NCBI RefSeq assembly: GCF_024347635.1
Contig: NZ_AP025510.1
Location: forward strand, 1,922,001 to 1,986,000
Direction: 5' to 3'
Length of the DNA stretch: 64,000 nt
Source: Vibrio tasmaniensis
GTDB taxonomy: Bacteria > Pseudomonadota > Gammaproteobacteria > Enterobacterales > Vibrionaceae
Below are positions 26,990-38,129 of this stretch, one piece after another. Numbering within the stretch: position 1 is the first letter of the stretch; every line of letters begins with the position of its first letter. The notes under the pieces are model-generated. The model worked only from the letters and a program-made list of their open reading frames with translations, was not told the origin of the DNA and did not search any database. A program made the position numbers and the translations under genes.

Positions 26990-28555
26990 ATGTGCGCATT
27001 AGAAACGCTGCCTGAAGCTAAAATGCTACTTGACGTTGAAACGCAAACAAAAATTGAAATGCGACCAAACGCTGAAACGCGACCTGAAATTGACACGCAG
27101 CCTGAAGTTACAGAGTTACTGCAGAGCAGTCACTATCGTGAAGGTTTCTACACTGAGTTATCTTCAGATACTTTGTCGAAAGGAATCAACGAACAAGTCG
27201 TTCGAGCAATCTCCGCAAAACGTAACGAACCCGAATGGATGTTGGAGTTTCGCCTCAAAGCATTCCGAAAATGGCAAACAATGGAGGAACCGCATTGGTT
27301 AAAAGCCGATTATCCAGACCTTAATTATCAAGATTACAGTTACTACTCCGCGCCAAGTTGCTCTAGCTGCGACAAAGATAGTTGTGACCAAGACAATGAT
27401 GATGGCTCGAATGAATTTTTAACCGAAGAAGTCGAGACAGCCTTTGAAACACTGGGGATTCCAGTTAGGGAAGGTTCAGAAATTGCTGTCGATGCAATCT
27501 TCGATTCAGTTTCCGTCACCACTACCTATCAAAATGAACTTAAAGAACTCGGGATTATCTTCTGTTCATTCAGCGAAGCTATCCAAGAATACCCTGAACT
27601 TGTTCAGCAATACCTAGGCACTGTTGTTCCGCCTGAAGACAACTTCTTTGCGGCATTGAATGCCTCTGTCGCCTCCGACGGCACTTTTGTTTATATCCCT
27701 AAAGGTGTGAGATGCCCCAGAGAGCTCTCTACCTACTTTCGCATAAACCAAGCAAAAACAGGCCAGTTTGAGAGAACAATTTTAGTGGCTGATGCAGACT
27801 CATACGTCAGTTACATTGAAGGTTGCTCTGCCCCGATGAGAGATACCTATCAACTTCACGCTGCGGTCGTAGAAGTCATCATACACAAGCGTGCTGAAGT
27901 TAAATATTCCACTGTACAGAACTGGTTCTCCGGAGCAGAAGATTCACAAGGCGGCATCCTCAACTTCGTAACCAAACGCGCGGTTTGCGAGGGTGAGTAC
28001 AGCAAAATGTCTTGGACTCAATCGGAAACAGGTTCTGCGATTACGTGGAAGTATCCTAGCGTGATTCTCAAAGGAGACTACTCCGTCGGTGAGTTTTTCT
28101 CTGTCGCTTTAACGAATGGCGTTCAACAAGCCGATACCGGCACCAAAATGGTTCATATAGGAAAACACTCTCGCTCTACCATCATTTCAAAAGGGATTTC
28201 GGCTGGCAAAAGCCAGAACAGTTATCGTGGCTTGGTTAAAGTCACCCCTAACGCAGAAGGTGCGAGAAACTTCACTCAGTGCGATTCAATGTTAATCGGC
28301 ACAGAATGTGGGGCTCACACTTTTCCTTATATCGAAGTCAAAAACCCGTCTGCTCACGTTGAACACGAAGCGACGACCTCTCGAATTGGCCAAGATCAAC
28401 TGTTTTACTGTACCCAACGAGGGATCAGTGAAGACAACGCCATATCCATGATCGTCAATGGCTTTTGTAAAGACGTATTTTCAGAATTACCACTCGAATT
28501 CGCTGTTGAAGCGCAAAAACTTCTTTCAATCAGCCTCGAGCATAGTGTGGGATAA
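26990..28555 (+). CDS. sufB: SufB, Fe-S scaffold subunit
   Basis: A 521-residue subunit of the SufBC2D scaffold, where clusters are built. It is highly similar to E. coli SufB in the core ([45 protein letters not shown]). The start at 26990 has GGAG seven bases upstream and follows sufA after two bases. The first 35 or so residues are unlike E. coli: a degenerate repeat of the form ETxxxIExxPxAETRPEI, encoded by imperfect units of about 21 bp. A Cys-rich loop (CSSCDKDSC) is present as in enterobacteria. Confidence 0.95.
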   Translation: MCALETLPEAKMLLDVETQTKIEMRPNAETRPEIDTQPEVTELLQSSHYREGFYTELSSDTLSKGINEQVVRAISAKRNEPEWMLEFRLKAFRKWQTMEEPHWLKADYPDLNYQDYSYYSAPSCSSCDKDSCDQDNDDGSNEFLTEEVETAFETLGIPVREGSEIAVDAIFDSVSVTTTYQNELKELGIIFCSFSEAIQEYPELVQQYLGTVVPPEDNFFAALNASVASDGTFVYIPKGVRCPRELSTYFRINQAKTGQFERTILVADADSYVSYIEGCSAPMRDTYQLHAAVVEVIIHKRAEVKYSTVQNWFSGAEDSQGGILNFVTKRAVCEGEYSKMSWTQSETGSAITWKYPSVILKGDYSVGEFFSVALTNGVQQADTGTKMVHIGKHSRSTIISKGISAGKSQNSYRGLVKVTPNAEGARNFTQCDSMLIGTECGAHTFPYIEVKNPSAHVEHEATTSRIGQDQLFYCTQRGISEDNAISMIVNGFCKDVFSELPLEFAVEAQKLLSISLEHSVG

Positions 28556-28556
28556 A

Positions 28557-29303
28557 ATGTTAGAAATTAAAGATTTACATGTCAACGTTGAAGAAAACTC
28601 TATCCTAAAAGGCATTAACCTAACCGTTAAGCCTGGTGAAGTTCACGCAATTATGGGACCTAATGGGTCAGGAAAAAGTACCCTATCCGCCACACTGGCA
28701 GGCAAGGATGATTACGAGGTCGTCAGTGGTGAGATTGTTTTCAAAGGCCAAGATCTTACAGAGCTTGATCCAGAAGAGAGAGCCGGCGAAGGGGTATTTT
28801 TAGCCTTTCAGTACCCTGTCGAAATTCCAGGTGTCAGTAACAAACTCTTTCTAAATACAGCTCTCAACGAGGTTCGCGAATATAGAGGCTTAGAACCGAT
28901 CGATCGTTTTGACTTTGAAGATCTACTGGAAGAAAAAGCACAATTGTTAAAGATGCCAGCAAATTTGCTCCAACGCTCCGTCAATGAGGGGTTCTCTGGT
29001 GGAGAGAAAAAGCGCAATGACATCCTACAAATGGCGGTGCTCTCACCTGATCTTTGTATACTCGACGAGACTGACTCAGGTCTAGATATTGATGCCCTTA
29101 AAGCCGTCTCTGAAGGTGTGAATGCGCTGCAGAATGAACAGCGAGCGTTTATTTTGGTCACGCACTATCAACGTATCCTCAATTACATCCAACCAGATTT
29201 CGTGCACGTGTTGTACCAAGGAAAGATTGTAAAATCTGGTGATCATACGTTAGCTCAAGAATTAGAAGAGAAAGGCTATGGGTGGATCATTGATGAACAA
29301 TAA
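28557..29303 (+). CDS. sufC: SufC, ATPase of the Fe-S scaffold
   Basis: A 248-residue ABC-type ATPase. Walker A GPNGSGKST, Q-loop FLAFQYP, signature FSGGEKKR, Walker B LCILDETDSGLD and the H-loop THYQR are all present. It is soluble and not a transporter. The ATG overlaps the sufB stop region by one base spacing, so translation is coupled. Confidence 0.97.
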   Translation: MLEIKDLHVNVEENSILKGINLTVKPGEVHAIMGPNGSGKSTLSATLAGKDDYEVVSGEIVFKGQDLTELDPEERAGEGVFLAFQYPVEIPGVSNKLFLNTALNEVREYRGLEPIDRFDFEDLLEEKAQLLKMPANLLQRSVNEGFSGGEKKRNDILQMAVLSPDLCILDETDSGLDIDALKAVSEGVNALQNEQRAFILVTHYQRILNYIQPDFVHVLYQGKIVKSGDHTLAQELEEKGYGWIIDEQ

Positions 29304-30549
29304 ACATTCATTGCTTGATTCATTTGAAACCCTCGTTCGAACACCTGAGTGGCAAAAAAAACAGTGGTCTAAATTACTTGAGGTTGAGCTGCCGTCCCCG
29401 CAACATGAGGACTGGAAATACACGCCGCTTAACCGATTAAACGAACTAGAGCTAAGCAGTGCGCCACAGCAATCGACGGCTAACACGTCATACAATAAAT
29501 TGGGTTTAGACATTGAAGCTTATCAACTCGTCTTCGTCGACGGCTTCTTTTTAGCTCGATACTCCGACTGGATCCCAAAAGCACGAATCACTCCGATCTG
29601 CGCGCTTTCACCAATTGAAATCGATGAGCTATCTCGTTCTATAAAGCCAGACGCTTTTACCTACATTACTGATGCTACCGCTTCGAGTGGCATATTAATT
29701 GAAGTAGAAGCGAACACGCAGATATCGAAACCTATTTATCTTCTGCATATCAATTCCGGAAAACAAGGCGATGTATCAAGCTACAGAAGCCATATTGAAG
29801 TCGCAGACCATGCGGAAGTCACCGTCATCGAACACCATGTTTCACAGGGAAGCGGTAGAGGCGTAACACTATCTCGCTTAACACAACATGTTGGCTGCGG
29901 TGCTCACTACCATCACACTAAAATTGTCGAAGAAGCCTCAAATCAACATCATTTCGGTCATAACGATTTGGTGGTTAATGCGCATGCTAACGCCTACTCT
30001 TGTTGCTTGCTCTACTCCGGCCAATTGATACGACATCAAGTAAGTTCAGAGCTCAATGGCGAACAAGGTTTTGTTGCTATGGATAGTATTTCACTCCCTC
30101 AAGGTGAGGCGATTTTTGATACTCGCACGTATTTGAAGCATAACTCTCCTCACTGCCAAAGTGAGCAAAATCATAAAACCATCGCTCGAAACCAATCTAA
30201 GTCTGTTTTTGATGGCATGATCTATGTTGACCCTATCGCGCAAAAAACAGATGGACAAATGGACACCCACAGTCTGATTCTAGGCGATGACGCCCAAGTA
30301 AACTCTAAACCTCAATTAGAGATTTATGCGGACGACGTCAAATGCAGCCATGGTGCGACAACAGGGCAAATCGACCCGAACCAAATCAACTACTTACGTT
30401 CTAGAGGAATACCAAAAAAGCGAGCCGAACACATGATTACATCTGCGTTTGTGATTGACGTTACCGAGAGAATTAAACACCCCGCTCTAAAACAATCTGT
30501 GATAGATAAAATCAATGCATCACTCAATAAAGGATGTCTCAATGATTGA
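29293..30549 (+). CDS. sufD: SufD, Fe-S scaffold subunit
   Basis: A 418-residue SufD. The family signs are HEDWKYTPLNRL near the N-terminus, TYLKHNSPHCQSEQ and the C-terminal region KCSHGATTGQID followed by YLRSRGIPKKRAE. It pairs with SufB and contributes the His that coordinates cluster assembly. The start at 29293 is preferred because GTGGA is well spaced; an upstream ATG at 29278 is too near its purine run. It overlaps sufC by 11 bases. Confidence 0.94.
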   Translation: MNNKHSLLDSFETLVRTPEWQKKQWSKLLEVELPSPQHEDWKYTPLNRLNELELSSAPQQSTANTSYNKLGLDIEAYQLVFVDGFFLARYSDWIPKARITPICALSPIEIDELSRSIKPDAFTYITDATASSGILIEVEANTQISKPIYLLHINSGKQGDVSSYRSHIEVADHAEVTVIEHHVSQGSGRGVTLSRLTQHVGCGAHYHHTKIVEEASNQHHFGHNDLVVNAHANAYSCCLLYSGQLIRHQVSSELNGEQGFVAMDSISLPQGEAIFDTRTYLKHNSPHCQSEQNHKTIARNQSKSVFDGMIYVDPIAQKTDGQMDTHSLILGDDAQVNSKPQLEIYADDVKCSHGATTGQIDPNQINYLRSRGIPKKRAEHMITSAFVIDVTERIKHPALKQSVIDKINASLNKGCLND

Positions 30550-31774
30550 TTCGAGCGAAAAGACGAGTCCTTGGTTTAACGATTTCCCGGCTCTAAAAAC
30601 TCAAGTTTACGACAAACCTTTGGTCTATTTAGACAGTGCAGCGACAGCCCAAACCCCTCAAGTCGTTATCGACCGCATGACTCAGTTCTATCAACATGAT
30701 TATGCGAGTGTTCATCGCGGCGTCCATTATCTCAGCTCTAAAGCCACCGAAGAAATGGAACAAGTGAGAGAGAAACTTGCTCAGTTCATTTCAGCTCAAT
30801 CCCGAGAAACTATTGTTTTTACCAAAGGGACAACAGAAGCCATCAACCTTGTTGCTAATAGCTATTTACGCCCAAGGTTAAAAGCGGGTGACGAAATCAT
30901 CGTAACGGAGATGGAGCATCACGCCAACCTTGTCCCCTGGCAGATGCTTTCTGAAATTTATAACGTCAACATTCGTGTTTGGCCAATGGCAAAAAATGGT
31001 TACTTAAATCTCAACGACCTTGTCTCGTTAATGAATACAAAGACAAAACTGCTGGCGATTAGCCACGTGTCGAATGTTTTAGGTCGCACAAACTCTGTTA
31101 AGACCATTGTCAAAGCTGCGCATAAGGCAAAAGTACCCGTGTTAGTCGACGGGGCTCAAGCTGTCATGCACCATGAAGTCAATGTGACGGATCTCGATTG
31201 TGATTTCTATGCTTTCTCTGGACACAAACTATATGGCCCTACAGGTATCGGCGTGCTTTACGCAAAAAAATCACACCTCGACAACATGGTGCCATGGGAG
31301 GGCGGTGGAGCCATGATCGATCAAGTTACACTGCCTTTGGGAACCTCGTTTGGTCAAGCTCCGTGGAAGTTCGAAGCGGGCACTCCTAATATTGCAGGCG
31401 TTTTGGGTTTAGGCGCCGCTTTAGACTATATCGAAGCGATCGGCTTCAAAGAGATCTCTGACTATGAAAAAAGTGTAATGAATTATTTGGTGGAAAACAT
31501 AAGACAGATACCAGCAATAGAGATCTATGGCGACGATGAGAACCGCACGGGTGTTTTGGCTTTTAATATGAAAAACCAACACTCTTTTGATGTGGGTTCA
31601 TTCTTAGATAGATATGGAATTGCGATTCGTACCGGACATCTCTGTGCAATGCCCCTTTTAAAACGACTCGGTCAAAACTCGCTGTGTCGCGCATCGATTG
31701 GCATGTATACCCGGCCAGAAGACATCGACGCCTTGTGCCAATCACTTAAACGAATCCACCAACTGTTAAGGTAG
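30542..31774 (+). CDS. sufS: SufS cysteine desulfurase
   Basis: A 410-residue PLP enzyme of the type II (SufS/CsdA) group. The Schiff-base Lys is in FSGHKLYGPTGIG and the active Cys in RTGHLCAMPLL. TEMEHHANLVPW is the substrate/PLP segment. It removes sulfur from cysteine and passes persulfide to SufE. AAGGA lies upstream, and the start overlaps the sufD stop. Confidence 0.96.
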   Translation: MIDSSEKTSPWFNDFPALKTQVYDKPLVYLDSAATAQTPQVVIDRMTQFYQHDYASVHRGVHYLSSKATEEMEQVREKLAQFISAQSRETIVFTKGTTEAINLVANSYLRPRLKAGDEIIVTEMEHHANLVPWQMLSEIYNVNIRVWPMAKNGYLNLNDLVSLMNTKTKLLAISHVSNVLGRTNSVKTIVKAAHKAKVPVLVDGAQAVMHHEVNVTDLDCDFYAFSGHKLYGPTGIGVLYAKKSHLDNMVPWEGGGAMIDQVTLPLGTSFGQAPWKFEAGTPNIAGVLGLGAALDYIEAIGFKEISDYEKSVMNYLVENIRQIPAIEIYGDDENRTGVLAFNMKNQHSFDVGSFLDRYGIAIRTGHLCAMPLLKRLGQNSLCRASIGMYTRPEDIDALCQSLKRIHQLLR

Positions 31775-31777
31775 CTT

Positions 31778-32179
31778 ATGTCCCCTGAAAAGCTCCAGAA
31801 AAACTTCGATCGATGCGCTGACTGGGAAGAGCGCTATCTGTATTTGATAGAATTGGGGGACCGATTAGAGCCCTTCCCTGTGGCAAAGATGAATAACACG
31901 CATCTTATCTCAGGATGCCAAAGTAATGTGTGGCTAGACCTTTCCCTCAATCAACAGAATCAAATGTCGATACAAGCAACCAGTGATTCCTCATTAGTTA
32001 AAGGTTTGCTTGCATTGGTTTTGATCGCCTATAACAACCAAAAACCCGAGAGCATTCTACAGTTCGATATTAAAGGCTGGTTCCGTCAGTTAGATCTAAA
32101 ATCTCAACTTAGCCCCAGTCGGAGTCAAGGTTTAGAGGCCATAATAAAACACATTCTGTGTCACGCTCGGGCGGTTTAA
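31778..32179 (+). CDS. sufE: SufE sulfur acceptor
   Basis: A 133-residue SufE with the acceptor Cys in LISGCQSNVWL and family segments WEERYLYLIELG and SRSQGLEAIIKHI. It boosts SufS and carries sulfur to SufB. Last gene of the operon, three bases after sufS. Confidence 0.95.
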   Translation: MSPEKLQKNFDRCADWEERYLYLIELGDRLEPFPVAKMNNTHLISGCQSNVWLDLSLNQQNQMSIQATSDSSLVKGLLALVLIAYNNQKPESILQFDIKGWFRQLDLKSQLSPSRSQGLEAIIKHILCHARAV

Positions 32180-32256
32180 TTTTTAATAAACAATAGCCTT
32201 GCATAATTAGATCACGACATTTTGCTTCTTTGACGTTTTAAAAATCGAACAAAAAA

Positions 32257-32280
32257 AAGCCCCAACCTAAGTTGGGGCTT
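32257..32280. terminator. Bidirectional terminator between suf operon and chemoreceptor gene
   Basis: A perfect 10-bp stem aagccccaac / gttggggctt with loop ctaa and A/T tracts on both sides. Confidence 0.9.
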
Positions 32281-32289
32281 CGTTTTATC

Positions 32290-32337
32290 TATTTAGCTAT
32301 TTAGCTATTTAGCTAACTATCTAACTATCTAACTATC
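32290..32337. repeat. Compound tandem repeat, 3 x TATTTAGC then 3 x TAACTATC
   Basis: Two related 8-bp units, three perfect copies each, fill the space between the terminator and the chemoreceptor stop codon. Confidence 0.95.
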
Positions 32338-32338
32338 A

Positions 32339-34222
32339 TTACAGCTTAAAACGGCTGATTTCACTTTCTAGTTCGTGAGACAGTTCAGAAAGTTGAGCTG
32401 CTTGCTCTGCCGCTTGATGCGCTTCGCCTGCCAGTTCGTTAGATACGTCACGGATCCCTTCAGTGTTACGAGTAATCTCAGACGTTACTGAAGCTTGCTC
32501 TTCTGCAGCAGAAGCGATTTGAGTCGCCATGTCGCTGATGCGTTCAACTGCTGAGTGAATTTGCGTTAAGCTTGCAGCCGCTGAGTTTGAGTCATCAACA
32601 CTGGTTTCAGCAAGGGTACGGCTATCGTTCATGATGCTTACCGCTTTGCCCGTGGTACCTTGTAGCAATTCGATAGTTTGTTGAATCTCTTGCGTTGAGC
32701 CGTGTGTACGTTGGCTCAGAACACGAACTTCATCAGCAACAACCGCGAAACCGCGACCTTGTTCACCAGCACGTGCCGCTTCAATCGCCGCGTTCAGTGC
32801 TAGTAAGTTTGTTTGCTCTGCAATACCTTGGATATTAGACAAGATAGCGTTAATGCTGTTGCCGTGCTCTTCAAGCTCTAGAATCACGTTTGTTGCGATT
32901 TGAACTTCTTGTGCAAGATTTTGAATTGAGCTTTGAGTTTGTGTCACTTGACCCGTGCCGTGCTCACATGCGCCAACTGCTTCAGATGAGTTCTGTGCAG
33001 TTTGATCAGCGTTACCTGCAATTTCTTGTGTTGCTGCAGCCATTTCGTTCACGGCGGTTGCTACCATATTAATTTCGTCTTGTTGCATCTGGATACGCGC
33101 GCTACGCTCTTCAGCTTGAGAGGCTGTTTGGCGTGCTTGGTTACCTAGTGCAGCAGACACTTCACTTAGCTTAAGTACCATGGTGTGCATGTTGCCCACA
33201 AAATGGTTGAAATTTGCCGCAAGTTTACCAATTTCGTCGTCGCTTTTAAGTTCAAGACGTTGAGTCAAGTCGCCCTCACCTGAAGCAATTTCTTCAAGTG
33301 CCGCTGAAACGCGGTTTAAGTCGCGGAATAGGAAACTAACCAACATAGAAACCAACACGATAACGATCAGAGTAATCACAACAGCGGTAGTAATGAGTTG
33401 CGTAAGAAGTATTGAGTGATTCGCCTCTTCAGTCGCACGATCCATTTGAACCGCAAAGATCCAGTTAGTGTTAGGCACCTTCGAGAAGTAAAGCAGCTTC
33501 TCAGCGCCGCGCTCTTTGATAATCTCGATGCTACCCGTACTGACGGCGTTTTCGATGATAGGCATAGAGATATCGTTTGAAAGCTGACTTACAGGCTTAA
33601 GACTCAATGCTGAGTCCGGATGTGCTAGAAATGTGCCATCTGACGCATCTATTAGCATTGCGTAAGCATTATCACCAACATCTAAGCTGATAACATCGTT
33701 GACGAGTTGATCGATAAGTACATCTGCACCAACAACGCCAACAAGCTTACCGTTATGACGAACAGGTTCAGCAATCGTAACTAAAAGCGCTTGGGTGATC
33801 GCATCTTGGTAAGCAGTCGTAATAATTTGCTTACCGGCAGCATTTGCTTCTTGGTACCAAGGACGTTGACGAGGATCGTAATCTGCACGATTACGTTCAG
33901 GGTGTGAACGATACATTCCGCCTTCAGGAGTACCTAGAAAGATATCGTCAAAACCACCTGCTACACGTGCTTGTTTAAGGAAGGGAACAACATCATTTTC
34001 TCGAGAGAAATCATTGAATGCAGATGCGATATCGGTACGAATCGCAATCCAGTTTTTAATCCCTTCAGATGCGGCTTCGGATACGCTTTCAGCTCGTTGG
34101 TATACGCCATTACGAGTCTCTTCAAATAATTGGTTTGCTGATAGCCAAGTCAAGGCTGTTGCCATGACGATGACAGCAGATAAGCTAGCGCCTATCAACT
34201 TCTGCTTAAGTGTTAATTTCAT
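32339..34222 (-). CDS. Methyl-accepting chemotaxis protein with dCache sensor
   Basis: A 627-residue chemoreceptor. Membrane segments lie near residues 10-30 and 275-300. The periplasmic dCache_1 domain between them carries [19 protein letters not shown] and VGVVGADV, the arrangement of residues that bind the ammonium and carboxyl groups of amino acids in related receptors. A HAMP domain and a long cytoplasmic coiled coil follow, with the hairpin tip [20 protein letters not shown]. Amino acid or amine sensing is therefore likely, but the ligand is inferred. Confidence 0.93.
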   Translation of the reverse strand: MKLTLKQKLIGASLSAVIVMATALTWLSANQLFEETRNGVYQRAESVSEAASEGIKNWIAIRTDIASAFNDFSRENDVVPFLKQARVAGGFDDIFLGTPEGGMYRSHPERNRADYDPRQRPWYQEANAAGKQIITTAYQDAITQALLVTIAEPVRHNGKLVGVVGADVLIDQLVNDVISLDVGDNAYAMLIDASDGTFLAHPDSALSLKPVSQLSNDISMPIIENAVSTGSIEIIKERGAEKLLYFSKVPNTNWIFAVQMDRATEEANHSILLTQLITTAVVITLIVIVLVSMLVSFLFRDLNRVSAALEEIASGEGDLTQRLELKSDDEIGKLAANFNHFVGNMHTMVLKLSEVSAALGNQARQTASQAEERSARIQMQQDEINMVATAVNEMAAATQEIAGNADQTAQNSSEAVGACEHGTGQVTQTQSSIQNLAQEVQIATNVILELEEHGNSINAILSNIQGIAEQTNLLALNAAIEAARAGEQGRGFAVVADEVRVLSQRTHGSTQEIQQTIELLQGTTGKAVSIMNDSRTLAETSVDDSNSAAASLTQIHSAVERISDMATQIASAAEEQASVTSEITRNTEGIRDVSNELAGEAHQAAEQAAQLSELSHELESEISRFKL

Positions 34223-34438
34223 TAGTAAGTTTCACGAGTGGTGGAAATCTCGCGAATACTACCCAATATAAGCAAAGGATTCGAGCTATTTCACAGTTCG
34301 AGATCACATTATAACTTGAATGAAAGCATAAACTAAGCTAACGCCAATTACTTGGCTTTTCGCCAATTTCAAGGCGCCATTTCAACGACAATTTCTACGA
34401 TATATACAGTTTCTCAGGCTGTAAAATGGATACAAAAA

Positions 34439-34464
34439 AGGCAGGAGAGTTTCCTCTTCTGCCT
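34439..34464 (-). terminator. Terminator of the first BCCT gene
   Basis: An 11-bp stem with one G-T pair (aggcaggagag / ctcttctgcct), with a T tract on the minus strand, 55 bp after the stop. Confidence 0.75.
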
Positions 34465-34518
34465 CTTGTTTTACTTTATATTCGACATCAAAAAAATAAA
34501 AATCGAATAGTACTTAGT

Positions 34519-36090
34519 CTATCTTTTCTCTGTTCGCATACCCATTAACAAACTCACACACATCAACAATAGAATGATGGTGAATGGCAATGCGGTTGAG
34601 ATTGCACCCGCTTGCAGAGCTTGAACGGCTTCAGTACCGCCAACCCACAATAGAGCTACTGCAATCGCACCTTCAAGGAACGCCCAGAATACGCGTTGAG
34701 GTACTGGCGTATCAACTTTACCACCAGCGGTAATACTGTCGATGACTAAAGAGCCCGAGTCAGACGATGTAATAAAGAATACGAGAACCAGTACAACTGC
34801 GATGATTGAAAGCAGAGTACCAAACGGCAATACATCAAACATTTGGAACATTGCCAGTGATACATCAGTTAAGCCATTTTGACCGAGAGTACCAACCTTA
34901 TTCACGATTTGATCAATTGCCATACCACCAAACACTGACATCCAAATGATAGTCACTGTCGTTGGAACAATCAGTACCGCTGTAATGAACTCACGAACAG
35001 TACGACCTTTAGAAACACGTGCGATAAACATACCAACGAATGGTGACCATGAAATCCACCAAGCCCAGTAGAATACCGTCCAACCGTGCAACCAAGCTTC
35101 GTCTTCACGCCCATGAGGGTTACTCAACGGGATGATGTTCTCGATGTATGCCATCAATGTTGTAGGGATTGAACCTAGAGTCACTGCGTAGCCGATTAGA
35201 GCTACTAGGATAAGCAGTAGGAAAGCAACCAACATGTTGATGTTACTGATAACTTTAACGCCACCATCAATACCGCGAAGTACAGATACAACCGCTAATA
35301 AAGTCACCACTGTAATAACAATGACTTGTAGCCCTAAACCAGCTTCAATGCCGAACACATGCTGAATACCACTTGCCGCTTGTTGCGCACCAAGGCCAAG
35401 CGATGTCGCCAAACCAAATAGTGTGGCAAGAACCGCAAGAATATCAACAATGTGGCCAGCCCAGCCCCACGCTCTATCACCCAAGATTGGGTAGAAAATA
35501 GAACGAATTGAAAGCGGAAGTCCCTTGTTGTAAGAGAAAAAAGCCAGTGAAAGCGCTACAACACCGTAAATCGCCCAAGGGTGTAAACCCCAGTGGTACA
35601 TAGTAGCACCTAGTGCCAACTTGGCCGCTTCTGGTGTATTCGCCTCAACGCCCAATGGCGTTTCATACCAACCCGTGTAGTAAGCCGCAGGCTCAGCCAC
35701 ACTCCAGAACATCAAGCCGATACCCATACCTGCAGCAAACAGCATGGATAGCCAAGACATGAATGAGTAATCTGCCGTTGCATCAACACCACCAAGGCGG
35801 ATTTTACCAAACGGAGACACAATCAAGCCCAAGCAAAAAATAACGAAAATATTACCGGACCAAATGAACAACCAATCAAATGAATTGATAATTTGCCATT
35901 TAACACCATCCAATGCTGACTTTGCTGAAGCGGTATCTGTAAGCAGAACACCGATCAAGAACAAAGTGATGAGTCCCGCACTGATACCAAACACTGGGTT
36001 ATGAACGTCAAAACCCCATTTTTGGACGTTATCTTGACCAACAGTGTAATCCGTACTGTCGATACTGTATTTATCTATACCTTTAGTCAT
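34519..36090 (-). CDS. BCCT-family betaine/choline/carnitine transporter
   Basis: A 523-residue transporter with about 12 membrane segments. The sodium-site segment AAGMGIGLMFW and the substrate box GWTVFYWAWWISWSPFVGMFIAR are typical of BCCT proteins that take up glycine betaine and related osmolytes. The N-terminus (DYTVGQDNVQKWGFDVHNPVFGIS) is nearly the same as in the next gene upstream. AGAGG precedes the ATG. There is a 270-bp gap between the two paralogues, with a terminator in it, so they are separate units. Substrate not determined. Confidence 0.93.
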   Translation of the reverse strand: MTKGIDKYSIDSTDYTVGQDNVQKWGFDVHNPVFGISAGLITLFLIGVLLTDTASAKSALDGVKWQIINSFDWLFIWSGNIFVIFCLGLIVSPFGKIRLGGVDATADYSFMSWLSMLFAAGMGIGLMFWSVAEPAAYYTGWYETPLGVEANTPEAAKLALGATMYHWGLHPWAIYGVVALSLAFFSYNKGLPLSIRSIFYPILGDRAWGWAGHIVDILAVLATLFGLATSLGLGAQQAASGIQHVFGIEAGLGLQVIVITVVTLLAVVSVLRGIDGGVKVISNINMLVAFLLLILVALIGYAVTLGSIPTTLMAYIENIIPLSNPHGREDEAWLHGWTVFYWAWWISWSPFVGMFIARVSKGRTVREFITAVLIVPTTVTIIWMSVFGGMAIDQIVNKVGTLGQNGLTDVSLAMFQMFDVLPFGTLLSIIAVVLVLVFFITSSDSGSLVIDSITAGGKVDTPVPQRVFWAFLEGAIAVALLWVGGTEAVQALQAGAISTALPFTIILLLMCVSLLMGMRTEKR

Positions 36091-36325
36091 TATTCCTCTC
36101 TACGGAATACTTATAAGGTCTGTTGACCTCATATCCCTTACTTTCCTGTGACTGAATCACAAACTCGAACATACGATCCAAGTAGTGCAAGCTGTTGTCA
36201 CAATAATTCAAATACTTGGATGTCTGAAGTTTAGCAGGTTAACTTATTGTTTTCAGTAAACTAGAATCAGTTCGATGAATTTTCAAACAAAATACAGGTA
36301 ATCATTTATGTTTACGGCGAAAAAA

Positions 36326-36344
36326 AGGCCGACTAAGTCGGCCT
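36326..36344 (-). terminator. Terminator of the second BCCT gene
   Basis: A perfect 8-bp stem aggccgac / gtcggcct, loop taa, with seven T residues following on the minus strand. Confidence 0.85.
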
Positions 36345-36361
36345 GTATTTGAAAAATACTT

Positions 36362-37960
36362 TTAGCTCAAAGCACTTTGCTGCTTAACCAATTGATTCTC
36401 TGTACGTAAACCTAAAAATAAACTTAGGCACATAAGCAATAATATGAAGGCAAATGGTAATGCCATTGAGACTGTTCCAGCTTGCAGTGCTTGGATAGAT
36501 TCAGTACCGCCAACCCACAGTAGAACCGCCGCAATCGCGCCGCCCATCAATGCCCAAAACACACGCTGTGGAACAGGTGCATCAACTTTACCGCCAGAAG
36601 TAATGCTATCAATAACCAATGAACCTGAGTCTGATGAAGTGATGAAGAACACCATAATCAAACCAATCGATACCACTGAAAGCACTGAGCTCATTGGTAA
36701 CGCATCGTAAGTATGGAATAGAGAAAGTGTAATATCTTGCAGACCATTGATCCCAATCTCCCCCACCTTACTCGCTACCTGATCAATCGCAATACCACCG
36801 AAAATCGCCATCCAGATGATGATTACTGTCGTTGGGATAAACAATACAGCGACGATAAATTCACGAATTGTACGACCTTTAGAGATACGAGCAATGAACA
36901 TGCCTACGAATGGTGACCATGAAATCCACCAAGCCCAGTAAAATACCGTCCAGCCTTGCATCCATGTTTCATCATCACGGCCATGAGGGTTGCTGAGAGG
37001 AATAAAGTTTTCAATGTAACCCATTAGTGCGGTTGGTATCGCCTTGATACCCGCCATGCCACCAGCGATAGTTACGAAGATCAGCAAGCCTAATGCAACA
37101 ACCATGTTGACGTTGCTTAAAACCTTAACACCACCGTTAATGCCGCGGATAACCGACATTGTTGCCAACAGTGTTACCACTGCAATAACAATAAGCTGCA
37201 TACCAATACCGCCATCGGTACCAAATACATGGTTAATACCGCTTGCGGCTTGCTGTGCGCCTAGGCCAAGCGATGTTGCAAGGCCAAAAAGCGTAGCCAG
37301 TACCGCAACGATATCAACGATATGTCCAAACCAACCCCACGTTCTATCCCCTAAAATTGGGTAGAAAATAGAACGAATAGAAAGCGGTAGACCTTTATTG
37401 AATGTGAAAAAAGCAAGAGATAGAGCAACAACAGCGTAGATAGACCAACCGTGTAAACCCCAGTTGTAGATAGTTGCGCCGAGCGCCAACTTAGCGGCTT
37501 CAGGAGAATAAGCTTCAACACCAAGTGGCGTTTCATACCAACCTGTGAAGTAAGCCACTGGCTCAGCAACACCCCAGAACATCAAACCAATACCCATTCC
37601 CGCGGCGAATAACATCGACATCCAAGATAGGTTGGAGTGCTCTGCTTTGGCATCATTGCCACCAATACGTATCTTGCCATACGGAGAGACAATGAGGGCA
37701 AAACAGAAAATGACAAAGATGTTTGCTGCCCACATGAAGAACCCATCGAAGTTACCGATGACTTTCCATTTAATTCCATCAAGTGCTGATTTTGCGGTTT
37801 CAGGGTCGGCGACCAGAAGTGCTATTAAGAAGACGATGATCGCTCCTGCACTGATTCCAAATACTGGGTTATGAACATCAAAACCCCATTTCTGAACGTT
37901 ATCTTGTCCTACTGTATAATCGGTATTTTCAATACTATACCTATCTTTTACAGGCTCCAT
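36362..37960 (-). CDS. BCCT-family betaine/choline/carnitine transporter (paralogue)
   Basis: A 532-residue paralogue of the neighbouring transporter, with the same motifs (AAGMGIGLMFWGVAEP, WTVFYWAWWISWSPFVGMF) and the same leader AGAGGAA before the ATG. The main differences are in the loops and the C-terminal tail (ENQLVKQQSALS). The pair most likely arose by tandem duplication and may differ in substrate range or osmotic control. Vibrios often hold several BCCT genes for osmolyte uptake in seawater. Confidence 0.93.
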   Translation of the reverse strand: MEPVKDRYSIENTDYTVGQDNVQKWGFDVHNPVFGISAGAIIVFLIALLVADPETAKSALDGIKWKVIGNFDGFFMWAANIFVIFCFALIVSPYGKIRIGGNDAKAEHSNLSWMSMLFAAGMGIGLMFWGVAEPVAYFTGWYETPLGVEAYSPEAAKLALGATIYNWGLHGWSIYAVVALSLAFFTFNKGLPLSIRSIFYPILGDRTWGWFGHIVDIVAVLATLFGLATSLGLGAQQAASGINHVFGTDGGIGMQLIVIAVVTLLATMSVIRGINGGVKVLSNVNMVVALGLLIFVTIAGGMAGIKAIPTALMGYIENFIPLSNPHGRDDETWMQGWTVFYWAWWISWSPFVGMFIARISKGRTIREFIVAVLFIPTTVIIIWMAIFGGIAIDQVASKVGEIGINGLQDITLSLFHTYDALPMSSVLSVVSIGLIMVFFITSSDSGSLVIDSITSGGKVDAPVPQRVFWALMGGAIAAVLLWVGGTESIQALQAGTVSMALPFAFILLLMCLSLFLGLRTENQLVKQQSALS

Positions 37961-38129
37961 GCTTCCTCTCTAATTTGTCGCGCACAGTTTGCAACATTGC
38001 ATTCGGCGCTTAAATTTCGATAAGAAGAATATCAACCTGTCGCAAAAATACTAAAAAAACCTCCAAAACATAGGCCTAAATGGCAAATTTAGTAATTGAA
38101 TTACACTTTCAATGTAATTTAGCGTAAGA

